Positions 12,523 to 21,961 of a stretch of DNA of 42,664 nt are shown here, piece after piece. The DNA comes from Lachnospiraceae bacterium (GTDB lineage: Bacteria > Bacillota > Clostridia > Lachnospirales > Lachnospiraceae): NCBI GenBank assembly GCA_004556655.1, contig SFGF01000028.1, forward strand, positions 1 through 42,664. Direction: 5' to 3'. A program made the translations under genes and the position numbers. Position 1 is the first letter of the stretch; each line of letters starts with the position of its first letter. The notes beneath the pieces were generated by a model that searched no databases, was not told the origin of the DNA, and was given only the letters and a program-made list of their open reading frames with translations.

Positions 12523-14333
12523 AAGGCACCTCTTTTCTCTAACGCTTTCATGATAATAATTCTGGCTTCTTCAACAGTAGTAGCACTGGTATCCACTTTC
12601 ATACCTTTTTCTGCCAGTGCATGCATAATGTAAGTAATCTGAGGCGCAGCCAGACCGATTTTTTCCAGTTCTTTATAATGAGAAAACACTTTTTTCGGAG
12701 CATCGTCATATGCCTTTTCCCCATGATTCATAACAATAATTCGATCCACATATTTTGCAATGTCTTCCATACTGTGTGACACCAGAATAATCGTAATTCC
12801 TCTGGTCTCATGCAGGCTTGCAATCTGATCCAGAATCTCATCTCTTCCCTGTGGATCCAAGCCAGCCGTAGGCTCATCCAATATGAGCACTTTCGGATTC
12901 ATGGCCAGCACACCTGCAATCGCCACTCTTCTTTTCTGTCCGCCCGACAATTCAAAGGGGGATTTTGCATAAAAACTCTCATCCAGTCCCACGTGCTTCA
13001 GTGCCTCTTTGGCACGTTCTTCGCATTCTTCCTGTGTAAGATTCTGATTTTTAGGGCCAAAACATACGTCGGTCAGCACATCGGTCTCAAACAACTGATG
13101 CTCCGGATACTGAAATACCAGTCCTACCTGACTTCTCAAGCCCCGAAGAGGAAACTGTTCCGCCCAGATATCCTGGCCTTCAAAATAAATATGACCCTGG
13201 GAAGGACGTACTAATCCATTAAAATGCTGAATCAATGTGGACTTTCCACTTCCCGTATGTCCGATGATCCCCACAAACTGTCCTTGTGGAATCTCCAGGC
13301 TCACATCCTTCAGCGCATGCATCTCATAAGCAGTCCCCGGACTATAAGTATAATATACATGTTCCATCCGAATGGATTGGGCACCACTTTGGGGCTGATC
13401 GTGTGTTTTTTCCCATTTTATATTTTCGACATTGGAATACGTATCATGAACCTCAATTTTTTCCCAATTCTCCGGGACGCTCAGATTCTCCTGCCCCAGT
13501 GCATCCACCAGTTCCTGGATTGTCAGAATTCCTTCCGGAATCATGAGTCCGCTCTTACGTAATTCATAGGAAAGCAATGTCACCTGCGGCACATCTAAGC
13601 GATATTTTTTCAGTTCATCTACCCGCGAGAAAATATCACGAGGAATTCCATGCATCACCACGTGGCCGCTGTCCATCACATACACATCATCAGCGAATAC
13701 AACTTCTTCCATGTAATGGGTAATCAGAATCACCGTCACTTTTTCTTTCTGATTCAGCTCACGGACTGCTTTCAGCACTTCTTTTCTTCCATTCGGATCC
13801 AGCATGGCTGTAGGCTCATCCAGTACAATGCACTTTGGACGCATGGCCATTACTCCGGCAATCGCTACTCTCTGCTTCTGCCCACCGGACAGCTTATTCG
13901 GAGATTGATGACGGTAAGCTGTCATCCCTACTGCCGCCAGACTTTCATCTACACGGCGCCAGATTTCATCTGTGGGCACTCCAAGATTTTCCGGCCCAAA
14001 TCCCACATCCTCCTCCACTACAGTTCCAATAATCTGATTGTCCGGATTTTGAAATACCATTCCTGCTTTCTGCCGGATCTTCCATATATCATCAAGAGAA
14101 GAAGTATCCATATGATCCACCCACAAAGTACCCTCAGAAGGTACCAGAAGACCATTGATATGCTTGGCAAGTGTGGATTTTCCGCTTCCATTGTGACCCA
14201 GGATAGCAATAAACTGCCCCTCCTCAATATCAAGATCCACGTCATCAATTGCCCGGTTTACCTCCGGTTCTTCTCCCTCTTCTCCATATCTTAAATAGTC
14301 GTAAGCAAGCTTTGCCGCTTTAATAATTCCCAT
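12519..14333 (-). CDS. ecfA: ECF transporter ATPase, EcfA1-EcfA2 fused in one chain
   Basis: The 604-residue protein holds two complete ABC ATPase domains that are separate genes in most Firmicutes. Domain 1 (about residues 1-250) has GHNGSGKST, LSGGQKQR and CIVLDEPTAMLD. Domain 2 (about 320-590) has GHTGSGKST, LSGGQKRR and VLILDEPTAGLD. A linker of roughly 60 residues joins them, and each domain keeps its own C-terminal extension. The joint protein would energise EcfT. The ATG at 14333 is preceded by GGTGAG. A single frame with no internal stop shows this is a true fusion, not a sequencing gap, as far as the sequence can tell. Confidence 0.93.
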   Translation of the reverse strand: MGIIKAAKLAYDYLRYGEEGEEPEVNRAIDDVDLDIEEGQFIAILGHNGSGKSTLAKHINGLLVPSEGTLWVDHMDTSSLDDIWKIRQKAGMVFQNPDNQIIGTVVEEDVGFGPENLGVPTDEIWRRVDESLAAVGMTAYRHQSPNKLSGGQKQRVAIAGVMAMRPKCIVLDEPTAMLDPNGRKEVLKAVRELNQKEKVTVILITHYMEEVVFADDVYVMDSGHVVMHGIPRDIFSRVDELKKYRLDVPQVTLLSYELRKSGLMIPEGILTIQELVDALGQENLSVPENWEKIEVHDTYSNVENIKWEKTHDQPQSGAQSIRMEHVYYTYSPGTAYEMHALKDVSLEIPQGQFVGIIGHTGSGKSTLIQHFNGLVRPSQGHIYFEGQDIWAEQFPLRGLRSQVGLVFQYPEHQLFETDVLTDVCFGPKNQNLTQEECEERAKEALKHVGLDESFYAKSPFELSGGQKRRVAIAGVLAMNPKVLILDEPTAGLDPQGRDEILDQIASLHETRGITIILVSHSMEDIAKYVDRIIVMNHGEKAYDDAPKKVFSHYKELEKIGLAAPQITYIMHALAEKGMKVDTSATTVEEARIIIMKALEKRGAL

Positions 14334-14367
14334 CTGCTCACCTGTTCTTTCAAAATCTATATCATCA

Positions 14368-14398
14368 AATATAGGACAACAAAACGCCTATATGTCAA
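14368..14398 (-). promoter_or_regulatory. Probable promoter of ecfA-ecfT-truA
   Basis: On the minus strand TTGACA (14398-14393) and TATATT (14373-14368) are separated by 19 bases, slightly long. The -35 box coincides with the T run of the preceding terminator, so one operon ends exactly where the next begins. Confidence 0.5.
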
Positions 14399-14438
14399 AA
14401 AGAGCCTGACATCGGGAACATTCCCAAATATCAAGCCC
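14397..14438 (-). terminator. Terminator behind the EamA transporter gene
   Basis: On the minus strand a stem of about 15 pairs (arms around 14438-14423 and 14417-14403, one bulge, some GU pairs) is followed by CTTTTT. It lies 41 bp behind the EamA stop. Confidence 0.75.
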
Positions 14439-14478
14439 TATTGTATCTGATTTTTCCACACATTACAAGGAAATTACC

Positions 14479-15456
14479 TCAGTTTTCCACACTTTTTGCC
14501 TTAATCCTCAGATTTACCGTTAATATTCCCGCACATACGCAAAGCAATGCAATCAGATTTTTCAGTGTAAATGCATTTTCACCAAGGATCAGTCCTGACA
14601 GAAGTACCCCAAATATCGGGTTAGTAAATCCATAAATCGCCACCTTGCCCACAGGATTATGTGTAAGAAGCAGTGTCCACAGAGAGAATGCCACACTGGA
14701 AATGATCGCCATGTAGAGCAGCAATGCACTGCTCTTTAAAGTAAATCCCTGGACACTTCCTCCCAGGAAAAATCCGATCGCCGTCAAAACCAGACCGCCA
14801 AACAAAAACTGCCATCCCGTAATAGTAAAAGTATTATCCTCCGCCGCAAAGGTTTTCACATACACAGATGCAACCGCCGCCACCAGGCTGCTGACAACCA
14901 TGCATCCTTCCCCTGTCAGCGTAAAGCTTCCATCGAATCCATTTGCCGTAAAATTCACCAGGACAACTCCGGAAAGTCCCAGAAGACAACCTACGGTTTT
15001 TCGTAGATTCATTCGGTCTTCACCGGAATATCCCCTCTTTTTCGTAAACCAAAAATGCGCCATCACAATAGCAAAAAAATAGTTTGATGCCGTAATGATA
15101 GACCCCTTGGAACCTTCCGTATGAGAAAGTCCTATATAAAAAAACAAATACTGAAATGTGGTCTGTAAAAGTCCCAGAATCAATATATTTTTCCGGATCT
15201 GCTTTTTGGGTATCGGAAACCTCCGGTTACCGATCCAGCCGATGATCAGAGTAAGAATCCCGGCCAATGTAAACCGATATCCGGCAAACAACATCTGACT
15301 TGCCGTATCATTGTCCGCTATAGAAAACAGCCGGTATCCTACTTTTATGCTTGGAAATGCACTTCCCCATAAGAATGTGCACAACAAAGCAATTCCACAA
15401 ACCACGATATTTTTTGTAAGAATGGACGACTGCCCATTTTTCACAGAAGTTTCCAT
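14479..15456 (-). CDS. EamA-family (DMT superfamily) transporter
   Basis: The 325-residue protein has about ten hydrophobic segments arranged as two EamA repeats. The first starts near CTFLWGSAFPSIKVGYRL and the second near SSLVAAVASVYVKTF. The pattern NPVGKVAIYGFTNPIFGVLLSGLILGE near the C terminus is typical. Relatives export amino acids or metabolites, and the substrate here is unknown. The start is preceded by GGAG within the end of engB. It follows engB by one base on the same strand and ends at a terminator, so it closes the proteostasis-engB transcript. Confidence 0.88.
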   Translation of the reverse strand: METSVKNGQSSILTKNIVVCGIALLCTFLWGSAFPSIKVGYRLFSIADNDTASQMLFAGYRFTLAGILTLIIGWIGNRRFPIPKKQIRKNILILGLLQTTFQYLFFYIGLSHTEGSKGSIITASNYFFAIVMAHFWFTKKRGYSGEDRMNLRKTVGCLLGLSGVVLVNFTANGFDGSFTLTGEGCMVVSSLVAAVASVYVKTFAAEDNTFTITGWQFLFGGLVLTAIGFFLGGSVQGFTLKSSALLLYMAIISSVAFSLWTLLLTHNPVGKVAIYGFTNPIFGVLLSGLILGENAFTLKNLIALLCVCAGILTVNLRIKAKSVEN

Positions 15457-15457
15457 T

Positions 15458-16102
15458 TTACTTTATCTCTCCATCCATTTCACTTTTTCCAGTGCTGTCT
15501 GGTTCCGGTTCTTCTGCAAATCCTGTCAGCTGATCAATGATTTCCCAGATTTCTTCTCTTCCCTGTTTTGTCTGCGCTGAAAACGGAATCACCATAGTTC
15601 CGGGAATCACCTGCAAACCCTGACGTATTGCTTTTATCTGTTTCTGAACCTGGCTTCTCTTGATTTTATCCAGTTTTGTTGCTATAATGATCGGCTCATA
15701 CCCGTGATCCAGGATCCATCGATACATGATTCTGTCATTTTCTGTGGGATCATGACGAATATCAATTAACAAAAAAACTGCGCGGATCTCCTTGGATTGA
15801 TGAAGATAATCTTCAATCATCTTGCCCCACTTTGCCTTGATTTCTTCTGAAGCTCTGGCATATCCGTAACCTGGAAGATCCACCAGATAAATTGCTTCAT
15901 TGACATTATAGAAATTTATTGTCTGGGTCTTTCCGGGAGCCGCACTGGTGCGGGCAAGTGACTTCCGATTCATCAAAGCATTAATCAGGGATGATTTTCC
16001 CACATTGGATTTTCCTGCAAATGCCACTTCCGGCCGTCCTGTTTTAGGAAGCTTACTGGTGATACCGCAGACGATATCCAGTGATACATTTTTTATGACC
16101 AT
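15458..16102 (-). CDS. engB: Ribosome biogenesis GTP-binding protein EngB/YsxC
   Basis: The 214-residue GTPase shows G1 (GKSNVGKSS), G3 (DLPGYG), G4 (TKLDK) and G5 (PFSA). It is required for 50S subunit assembly in Firmicutes, where it is usually essential. The ATG lies behind GGAGGG. It follows lon by 48 bp in the conserved order clpX-lon-engB. The length is slightly over the usual 195, owing to an acidic C-terminal tail (EEPEPDSTGKSEMDG). Confidence 0.96.
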   Translation of the reverse strand: MVIKNVSLDIVCGITSKLPKTGRPEVAFAGKSNVGKSSLINALMNRKSLARTSAAPGKTQTINFYNVNEAIYLVDLPGYGYARASEEIKAKWGKMIEDYLHQSKEIRAVFLLIDIRHDPTENDRIMYRWILDHGYEPIIIATKLDKIKRSQVQKQIKAIRQGLQVIPGTMVIPFSAQTKQGREEIWEIIDQLTGFAEEPEPDSTGKSEMDGEIK

Positions 16103-16150
16103 AATGCCCTCCTGCTGTCCTAAGATTTTCGTTTATCCTGACCTACAGAC

Positions 16151-18466
16151 TCAGTCTGCCAGTGCCTCTTTCAGCACATCTTCCATACTTTCAACATATA
16201 CAATTCGAAGCCCGTCCGTGATTTCACTGTCGATTTCTTCCACATCTGGTTTATTCTGAGCCGGCACCAGTACATTCGTAATACCCGCTGTCTTTGCAGC
16301 AAGCAGTTTTTCTTTCAGACCTCCGATCGGCAGCACTCTTCCTCTCAGGGTAATCTCACCTGTCATGGCCAGATTTGCTTTCACTGCCCGCCCGGTAATT
16401 GCAGAAAGCATGGCTGTCGCCATAGTGATACCTGCAGAAGGTCCATCTTTCGGCACCGCACCTTCCGGAATATGGATATGCAGATCATGTTTTTTGAAAA
16501 ATTCCGCATCAATTCCATACGTATCTGCTACAGAACGAATATAGCTGATCCCCGCCTGCGCAGACTCTTTCATTACATCCCCCAGTTGACCGGTCAGAAG
16601 AAATTCACCTTTCCCCGGCATCAGATTAACTTCAATCTGAAGCGTATCGCCGCCTACACTGGTCCATGCCAGTCCCCGAACAATGCCTATCTCATCTTTT
16701 TCATTTACTTTCTGATAATTATATCTGGATTTCCCAAGAAATTCTTCCAGATTCTCTTTCGTCACTTCCACCTGTTTCCGCTTATCCTGAAGAATTTTCC
16801 GGGCAGTCTTCCGACAGATTTCTCCTAATTTTCTTTCCAGATTCCGGACACCTGCTTCCCGTGTATACCCGGATATCATCATGCGCAACGCTTCATCCGT
16901 GATCGAAAGCTGACCTTCTTTCAGCCCGTTTGCTTTCATCTGTTTGGAAATCAGATGCTCTCTGGCAATATGTTCTTTTTCATTTTCCGTGTAGCTGGAA
17001 ATCTCAATCACTTCCATACGATCCATCAATGGTCTGGGAATACTTTGCGGATCATTTGCGGTAGCAATAAACAATACTTCTGACAGATCAATGGGAAGTT
17101 CCACATAGTGATCTGTGAACTTTTTGTTCTGCTCCGAATCCAGAACCTCCAGAAGAGCAGATGAAGTGTCTCCTTTATAATCACTGCTGACTTTATCAAT
17201 CTCATCCAGAAGCATCAGAGGATTTTTTACACCTGCCTGTATCAGTCCGGCAGCGATACGTCCCGGCATAGCGCCCACATAGGTTCGACGATGTCCGCGG
17301 ATCTCAGCCTCATCTCTGACACCTCCCAGGCAGACTCTCACATATTTTTTATTTAAAGCTCTGGCCACCGAACGGGCAATGGATGTTTTACCGGTTCCCG
17401 GCGGTCCCACCAGACAAAGGATCGGACTGCTTCCTTTTTTGGTCAGTGTACGCACTGCCAGAAATTCCAGCACTCGCTCTTTCACCTTTTCCAGTCCGTA
17501 ATGATCTGCTTCCAGAATATCTTTTGCTTTATTCAAGTTATTGTTATCCCGGGATGCCTTATCCCATGGAAGTTTAAGCAGAGTATCGATGTATCCTCTT
17601 GATACGCTGCTCTCTGAATTATTGTATCCGAGGCTCTTGAACCTTTTGATTTCCTTGAAAATCTTATCCTTAACCTCTTCGGATGCCTTCAAATTTTCCG
17701 CCTGCTGCTGGAAATGATCTGCTTCCGAAACCGTATCATCTTCACCCAGTTCTTCCCGGATGAGTTTCAGCTGTTCCCGGAGGATATATTCTCTCTGATT
17801 CTTATCGATCCGTTCTTTGACTTTATTTTGAATTTCTGTGCGCAATCGCATGATTTCAATCTCATTGCTCATAATAACACCCAGAAGTTCATAACGGTCA
17901 TCCAGAGAAACAGCCTCCAGAAGCTGCTGTCTCTGCTCAAAACCCAACGGAAGATTGATACAGATCTGATCTACCAAATGCCCTATCTCCTCGATATCAA
18001 GGATCTGATTGGAAAGCTCTTTGCTGATCTTCTGATTTTCCCTGCAATATACAAGAAAAATATCTTTGATACTGCGAACCATCGCCTCTTTTAGATTATC
18101 AGGAAGAACCTGTTCTTCCGTCTCAAATCCGGCAACTTCTGCCTCCAGATACGATATCTCTTCTTCCAGTTCCACAAGCTCTGCCCGTTCCAGACCTTCC
18201 ACCAGAACCCGCAGAACACCTTTCGGCATCTTGACAACCTGTTTTACCATGGCAATTGTACCGATTCTGTACAGATCATCTATGGCAGGCTCCTCCACCT
18301 TCGGATCTTTCTGGGTCACCAAAAAGATTTTCTGGTCCTGGGTCATAGCCTCTTCCACTGCTTTGACGGATTTCTCCCTGCTGATATCAAAATGGACGAT
18401 CATGTCCGGCAAAATAGTTGTTCCGCGAAGTGCAATGGCAGGCATCACCTTTATCGTATTGTTCAT
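16151..18466 (-). CDS. lon: ATP-dependent protease Lon
   Basis: The 771-residue protein is a full LonA. It has an N-terminal substrate-binding domain (1-205), a coiled central part, and an AAA+ module with Walker A GPPGTGKT (near 355) and Walker B MLLDEIDKV. The C-terminal protease domain has the catalytic serine in KDGPSAG (near 678) and the lysine in GGLKEKLLAAK (near 720). It degrades damaged and regulatory proteins in the cytosol. The ATG lies behind GGGAGG. It is 14 bp from clpX, so the two are cotranscribed. No heat-shock operator is evident. Confidence 0.97.
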   Translation of the reverse strand: MNNTIKVMPAIALRGTTILPDMIVHFDISREKSVKAVEEAMTQDQKIFLVTQKDPKVEEPAIDDLYRIGTIAMVKQVVKMPKGVLRVLVEGLERAELVELEEEISYLEAEVAGFETEEQVLPDNLKEAMVRSIKDIFLVYCRENQKISKELSNQILDIEEIGHLVDQICINLPLGFEQRQQLLEAVSLDDRYELLGVIMSNEIEIMRLRTEIQNKVKERIDKNQREYILREQLKLIREELGEDDTVSEADHFQQQAENLKASEEVKDKIFKEIKRFKSLGYNNSESSVSRGYIDTLLKLPWDKASRDNNNLNKAKDILEADHYGLEKVKERVLEFLAVRTLTKKGSSPILCLVGPPGTGKTSIARSVARALNKKYVRVCLGGVRDEAEIRGHRRTYVGAMPGRIAAGLIQAGVKNPLMLLDEIDKVSSDYKGDTSSALLEVLDSEQNKKFTDHYVELPIDLSEVLFIATANDPQSIPRPLMDRMEVIEISSYTENEKEHIAREHLISKQMKANGLKEGQLSITDEALRMMISGYTREAGVRNLERKLGEICRKTARKILQDKRKQVEVTKENLEEFLGKSRYNYQKVNEKDEIGIVRGLAWTSVGGDTLQIEVNLMPGKGEFLLTGQLGDVMKESAQAGISYIRSVADTYGIDAEFFKKHDLHIHIPEGAVPKDGPSAGITMATAMLSAITGRAVKANLAMTGEITLRGRVLPIGGLKEKLLAAKTAGITNVLVPAQNKPDVEEIDSEITDGLRIVYVESMEDVLKEALAD

Positions 18467-18480
18467 CTGTTTCCTCCCTG

Positions 18481-19770
18481 TCAGGCGGTTTCCGGTCTTC
18501 CTGCCCGTTTCGAAGAATTTCTTCTTCTGGAGACTTTACTTTCTCCATGTGTTACTACAGGGCTTTCTTTTCCTGTTACCGCATCTTTTGTAATCACACA
18601 TTTCTGGATTGTCTGATCGGACGGAGACTCATACATAACATCCGTCATGGTTTTCTCGATCACGGAACGAAGTCCTCTGGCTCCTGTCTTACGCTCCATG
18701 GCAATCTTGGCAACTTCACGCAGAGCTTCCTCTTCGAATTCCAGTTCCACTCCATCCATCTCCATGAGAGCCTGATACTGTTTCACCAGAGAATTCTTCG
18801 GCTCTTTCAGAATACGTACCATTGCTTCTTCATCCAGTGCATCCAGCGAAACAACCACCGGTACACGTCCGATAAACTCCGGAATCAGACCAAATTTGAT
18901 AAAGTCCTGAGGCATTACTTCTTTCAGAATCTCTCCCACATTTTTTTCATGTTTCAGACCAAGAGAGCCGTTAAATCCTATTGTTTTCGTATCCATACGA
19001 GTCTCTATAATTTTTTCCAGTCCTTCAAAAGCCCCTCCACAGATAAACAGGATATCCGACGTGTCAATCTGAATAAATTCCTGCTGCGGATGCTTTCTTC
19101 CGCCATGAGGGGGAACAGAAGCAACTGTACCCTCAATGATTTTTAAAAGGGCCTGCTGTACACCCTCTCCGGATACGTCACGTGTGATGGATGCATTCTC
19201 AGACTTTCTTGTAATCTTATCAATCTCATCAATATAGATGATTCCATGCTGTGCCCGCTCAATATCATAATCGGAAGCCTGAATCAGCTTCAGAAGAATA
19301 TTTTCCACATCTTCCCCGACATAACCTGCCTCCGTCAATGTGGTTGCATCCGCAATAGCAAATGGCACATTCAGCATTCTTGCAAGATTCTGTGCCAGAT
19401 AAGTTTTTCCCGAACCTGTCGGTCCAAGCATCAGTATATTACTCTTCTGTAATTCCACATCAGTCTTCTGTGCAGACAGAATTCTCTTGTAATGGTTATA
19501 TACAGCCACAGAAAGAACCTTTTTTGCCTCATCCTGCCCAATTACATAATCATCCAGAAATTCTTTCATTTCTTTCGGTGTCATCAGATTGATGTCTTCA
19601 TCCATTCTGTAATCATCGGCAAACTCTTCATCGATAATCTCTGAACAGATTCCTACACATTCATCACAAATAAAGGCTCCGTCCGGTCCCGCAATCAACT
19701 TGCGTACCTGTCCCTCTGTCTTTCCGCAGAAAGAACAGCGAATCCTGGGTTCCCCGTTTTTCAATGCCAT
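18481..19770 (-). CDS. clpX: ATP-dependent Clp protease ATP-binding subunit ClpX
   Basis: The 429-residue AAA+ unfoldase begins with a C4 zinc-binding domain (Cys12, Cys15, Cys35, Cys38), followed by Walker A GPTGSGKT and Walker B IIYIDEIDK. A ClpP-docking IGF-type loop is expected in the RKHPQQ... region. It unfolds substrates and feeds them to ClpP, which is encoded directly upstream. The C-terminal tail is serine/arginine-rich. A strong hairpin (19836-19872) lies between clpP and clpX and may set their relative levels. Confidence 0.97.
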   Translation of the reverse strand: MALKNGEPRIRCSFCGKTEGQVRKLIAGPDGAFICDECVGICSEIIDEEFADDYRMDEDINLMTPKEMKEFLDDYVIGQDEAKKVLSVAVYNHYKRILSAQKTDVELQKSNILMLGPTGSGKTYLAQNLARMLNVPFAIADATTLTEAGYVGEDVENILLKLIQASDYDIERAQHGIIYIDEIDKITRKSENASITRDVSGEGVQQALLKIIEGTVASVPPHGGRKHPQQEFIQIDTSDILFICGGAFEGLEKIIETRMDTKTIGFNGSLGLKHEKNVGEILKEVMPQDFIKFGLIPEFIGRVPVVVSLDALDEEAMVRILKEPKNSLVKQYQALMEMDGVELEFEEEALREVAKIAMERKTGARGLRSVIEKTMTDVMYESPSDQTIQKCVITKDAVTGKESPVVTHGESKVSRRRNSSKRAGRPETA

Positions 19771-19835
19771 AATTATACAATTCCTTTCTAGATACTATCC
19801 TGCAAAATGCTCTGTTGAACATTTTTATACGTCGT

Positions 19836-19872
19836 AACAGGAGGGCGCTGCCACCGGCAACCCCCTCCTGTT
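19836..19872. other. Strong hairpin between clpP and clpX
   Basis: AACAGGAGGG (19836-19845) pairs over 10 bp with CCCTCCTGTT (19863-19872), with extra pairing in the loop (TTGCC with GGCA-type contacts). No T run follows on either strand, so it is a poor terminator. Attenuation, mRNA processing or stability control between the two genes is more likely. Confidence 0.6.
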
Positions 19873-19881
19873 CTACTTACT

Positions 19882-20463
19882 TTATCTGTTGGTAATCACC
19901 CTGTCAATCAGTCCATATGCCATCGCTTCCTCAGCTGTCATATAGTTATCGCGCTCGGTATCCTGGGCGATCTTTTCCAGGGGCTGTCCCGTATTGGCTG
20001 CCAGAATAGAATTCAGTCTGTGTTTGGTCTTCAGAATCTGCTCCGCCACGATCTGAATCTCTGTAGCCTGTCCTTTTGCGCCGCCGGATGGCTGATGTAT
20101 CATAATCTCTGCATTTGGAAGGGCAAAGCGTTTGCCTTTGGTTCCTCCCGCCAGCAGGAAAGCGCCCATACTGGCAGCCAGTCCCATACAGATGGTTGAC
20201 ACATCACACTTAATATACTGCATTGTGTCATAAATCATCATGCCGGCTGACACAGAACCTCCCGGGCTGTTGATATACAACTGAATATCTTTTCCCGGAT
20301 CTTCCGATTCCAGGAACAGAAGCTGCGCTGTCACCAGATTGGCACTGACATCCGTTACTTCTTCCCCGAGAAAAATGATACGATCTTTCAGAAGACGGGA
20401 GTAAATATCATAATTCCTCTCGCCTCTGCTTGTTTGTTCAATGACGTAAGGTACTAAACTCAT
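19882..20463 (-). CDS. clpP: ATP-dependent Clp protease proteolytic subunit ClpP
   Basis: The 193-residue serine protease carries the catalytic triad Ser98 (AASMG), His123 (MIHQP) and Asp172 (ERDNY). The conserved N-terminal pore loop region and the LIDRVI end are intact. It forms a double heptamer that works with ClpX. ATG at 20463 is chosen because AAGGAAGG lies 7 bases upstream; a TTG two codons earlier is in frame but too close to that site. It lies between tig and clpX in the classical order. Confidence 0.97.
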   Translation of the reverse strand: MSLVPYVIEQTSRGERNYDIYSRLLKDRIIFLGEEVTDVSANLVTAQLLFLESEDPGKDIQLYINSPGGSVSAGMMIYDTMQYIKCDVSTICMGLAASMGAFLLAGGTKGKRFALPNAEIMIHQPSGGAKGQATEIQIVAEQILKTKHRLNSILAANTGQPLEKIAQDTERDNYMTAEEAMAYGLIDRVITNR

Positions 20464-20519
20464 ATGCAAGCCTTCCTTCTATCTTCTTACTACCGGTAAT
20501 CCTGTATCAATACTTAAAA

Positions 20520-21821
20520 TTACTCTTCTGTTTTTTCAACTTCAACTGCTGCTTCTGTAATCAGAGTTACCGCTTCCTGAACAGCCATATCTTTCTTCAT
20601 CTGTTCTTTTTCAGCATCACCCAGTACTTCTTTCAGTTTTTCAACTTCCATCTTGTACATTTCGGCCATCTTGCTGATCTCTTCATCCAGTTTCTCATCC
20701 GAAATCTGAATATCTTCTGCTTCTGCAATCTTTTCCAGAACCAGTCTGCTCTGGATTCTCTTCAGAGCCTGTGGTTTCATCTGCTCATGCAGAGTAGCCG
20801 GTGTGGTTCCTGTAAACTGCATATACTGCTCCATAGTAAGACCCTGAGACTGAATTCTTCTTGCGAAATCATCAATCATCTGGTTTACCTGGCTGTCGAT
20901 CATGGCATCCGGAATCTCCATGGCAGCATTTGCGATTGCAGCTTCAACTGCTGCATCTTCTTTTGCCTGTTTTGCTGCATCTGCTTTTTTCTCTTCCAGA
21001 TTCTTCTTGATATCTGCTTTGTACTCATCCAGAGTATCGAATTCGGAAACATCTTTTGCGAATTCGTCATCCAGTTCCGGCAGTTCTTTTACTTCAATTT
21101 TCTTAACTGTGCATTTGAATACTGCTGGTTTTCCAGCCAGATCTTTTGCCTGATAATCTTCCGGGAAAGTAACATTTACTTCCATCTCTTTGCCGATCTC
21201 AGCGCCTACCAGCTGCTCTTCAAATCCCGGGATAAATGCACCGGAACCGATGGTCAGAGGATAATCTGTTCCTTTTCCGCCTTCAAAAGCTTCTCCGTCA
21301 ACAAATCCCTCAAAATCCAGAGTTACTTTATCACCGTCAGCAACGGCTCTGTCATCTACATCGATGGTTCTGGAGTTATTTTCCTGTTCTCTCTTCAGTT
21401 CACCTGCGATTTCTTCGTCTGTTACTTCCAGTTCACCCTTCGGAACTTCCAGTCCTTTGTACTCACCCAGAGTTACTTCCGGTTTCAGAGCAACTTCTGC
21501 TGTGAAAATGAATGGTTTGCCTTTTTCAAGCTGAACCACATCAATCGAAGGCTGAGAAACGATTGTTTCCCCACATTCATCCAGTGCTTTGGAATATGCT
21601 TCCGGAATCAGTGCATTTGCTGCATCTTCATAGAAGATACCTGCACCATACATTTTTTCAATCATAGCTCTTGGAGCTTTTCCTTTACGGAAGCCCGGAA
21701 TGTTGATTCTGTTTTTCTGTTTCAGGTATGCACCCTGAATTGCCTTCTCAAGATCTTCTGCGGAAACTTCGATTGTAAGTTTCGCCATGTTCTTCTCCAG
21801 TTTTTCTACTGTTACGCTCAT
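20520..21821 (-). CDS. tig: Trigger factor (ribosome-associated chaperone and prolyl isomerase)
   Basis: The 433-residue protein has the ribosome-binding N-terminal domain with the GFRKGKAPRAMIEKMYG signature (about 45-60), a central FKBP-type isomerase domain (about 155-240), and a helical C-terminal chaperone domain rich in Lys and Glu. It shelters nascent chains at the exit tunnel. The ATG lies behind AAAGGAGG. It is the first gene of the tig-clpP-clpX-lon-engB series, with a promoter-like extended -10 box about 105 bp upstream. Confidence 0.97.
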   Translation of the reverse strand: MSVTVEKLEKNMAKLTIEVSAEDLEKAIQGAYLKQKNRINIPGFRKGKAPRAMIEKMYGAGIFYEDAANALIPEAYSKALDECGETIVSQPSIDVVQLEKGKPFIFTAEVALKPEVTLGEYKGLEVPKGELEVTDEEIAGELKREQENNSRTIDVDDRAVADGDKVTLDFEGFVDGEAFEGGKGTDYPLTIGSGAFIPGFEEQLVGAEIGKEMEVNVTFPEDYQAKDLAGKPAVFKCTVKKIEVKELPELDDEFAKDVSEFDTLDEYKADIKKNLEEKKADAAKQAKEDAAVEAAIANAAMEIPDAMIDSQVNQMIDDFARRIQSQGLTMEQYMQFTGTTPATLHEQMKPQALKRIQSRLVLEKIAEAEDIQISDEKLDEEISKMAEMYKMEVEKLKEVLGDAEKEQMKKDMAVQEAVTLITEAAVEVEKTEE

Positions 21822-21925
21822 TGCTGTAGCTCCTCCTTTATCTTTTATGGAAATTATTCTTCAAATACCGTATACGGCAGGATTATGCCGATCTGATATA
21901 CTCTTCCATACTCATACATTTTTGT

Positions 21926-21934
21926 AGTATAACA
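21926..21934 (-). promoter_or_regulatory. Probable tig promoter (extended -10)
   Basis: On the minus strand TGTTATACT is an extended -10 element about 105 bp upstream of the tig start. The -35 region is poor. No CtsR or HrcA operator is visible around it. Confidence 0.4.
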
Positions 21935-21961
21935 CAAGCCCTGGAAAAACACCAGCATTTT

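Noticed and set aside
13650..14294. 214-codon plus-strand frame
   Set aside because: It is antisense to the first ATPase domain of ecfA and lacks a ribosome site.
20787..21896. Long plus-strand frame of 369 codons
   Set aside because: It lies opposite trigger factor, has no ribosome site, and its low-complexity Cys/Phe-rich product is typical of an antisense shadow.
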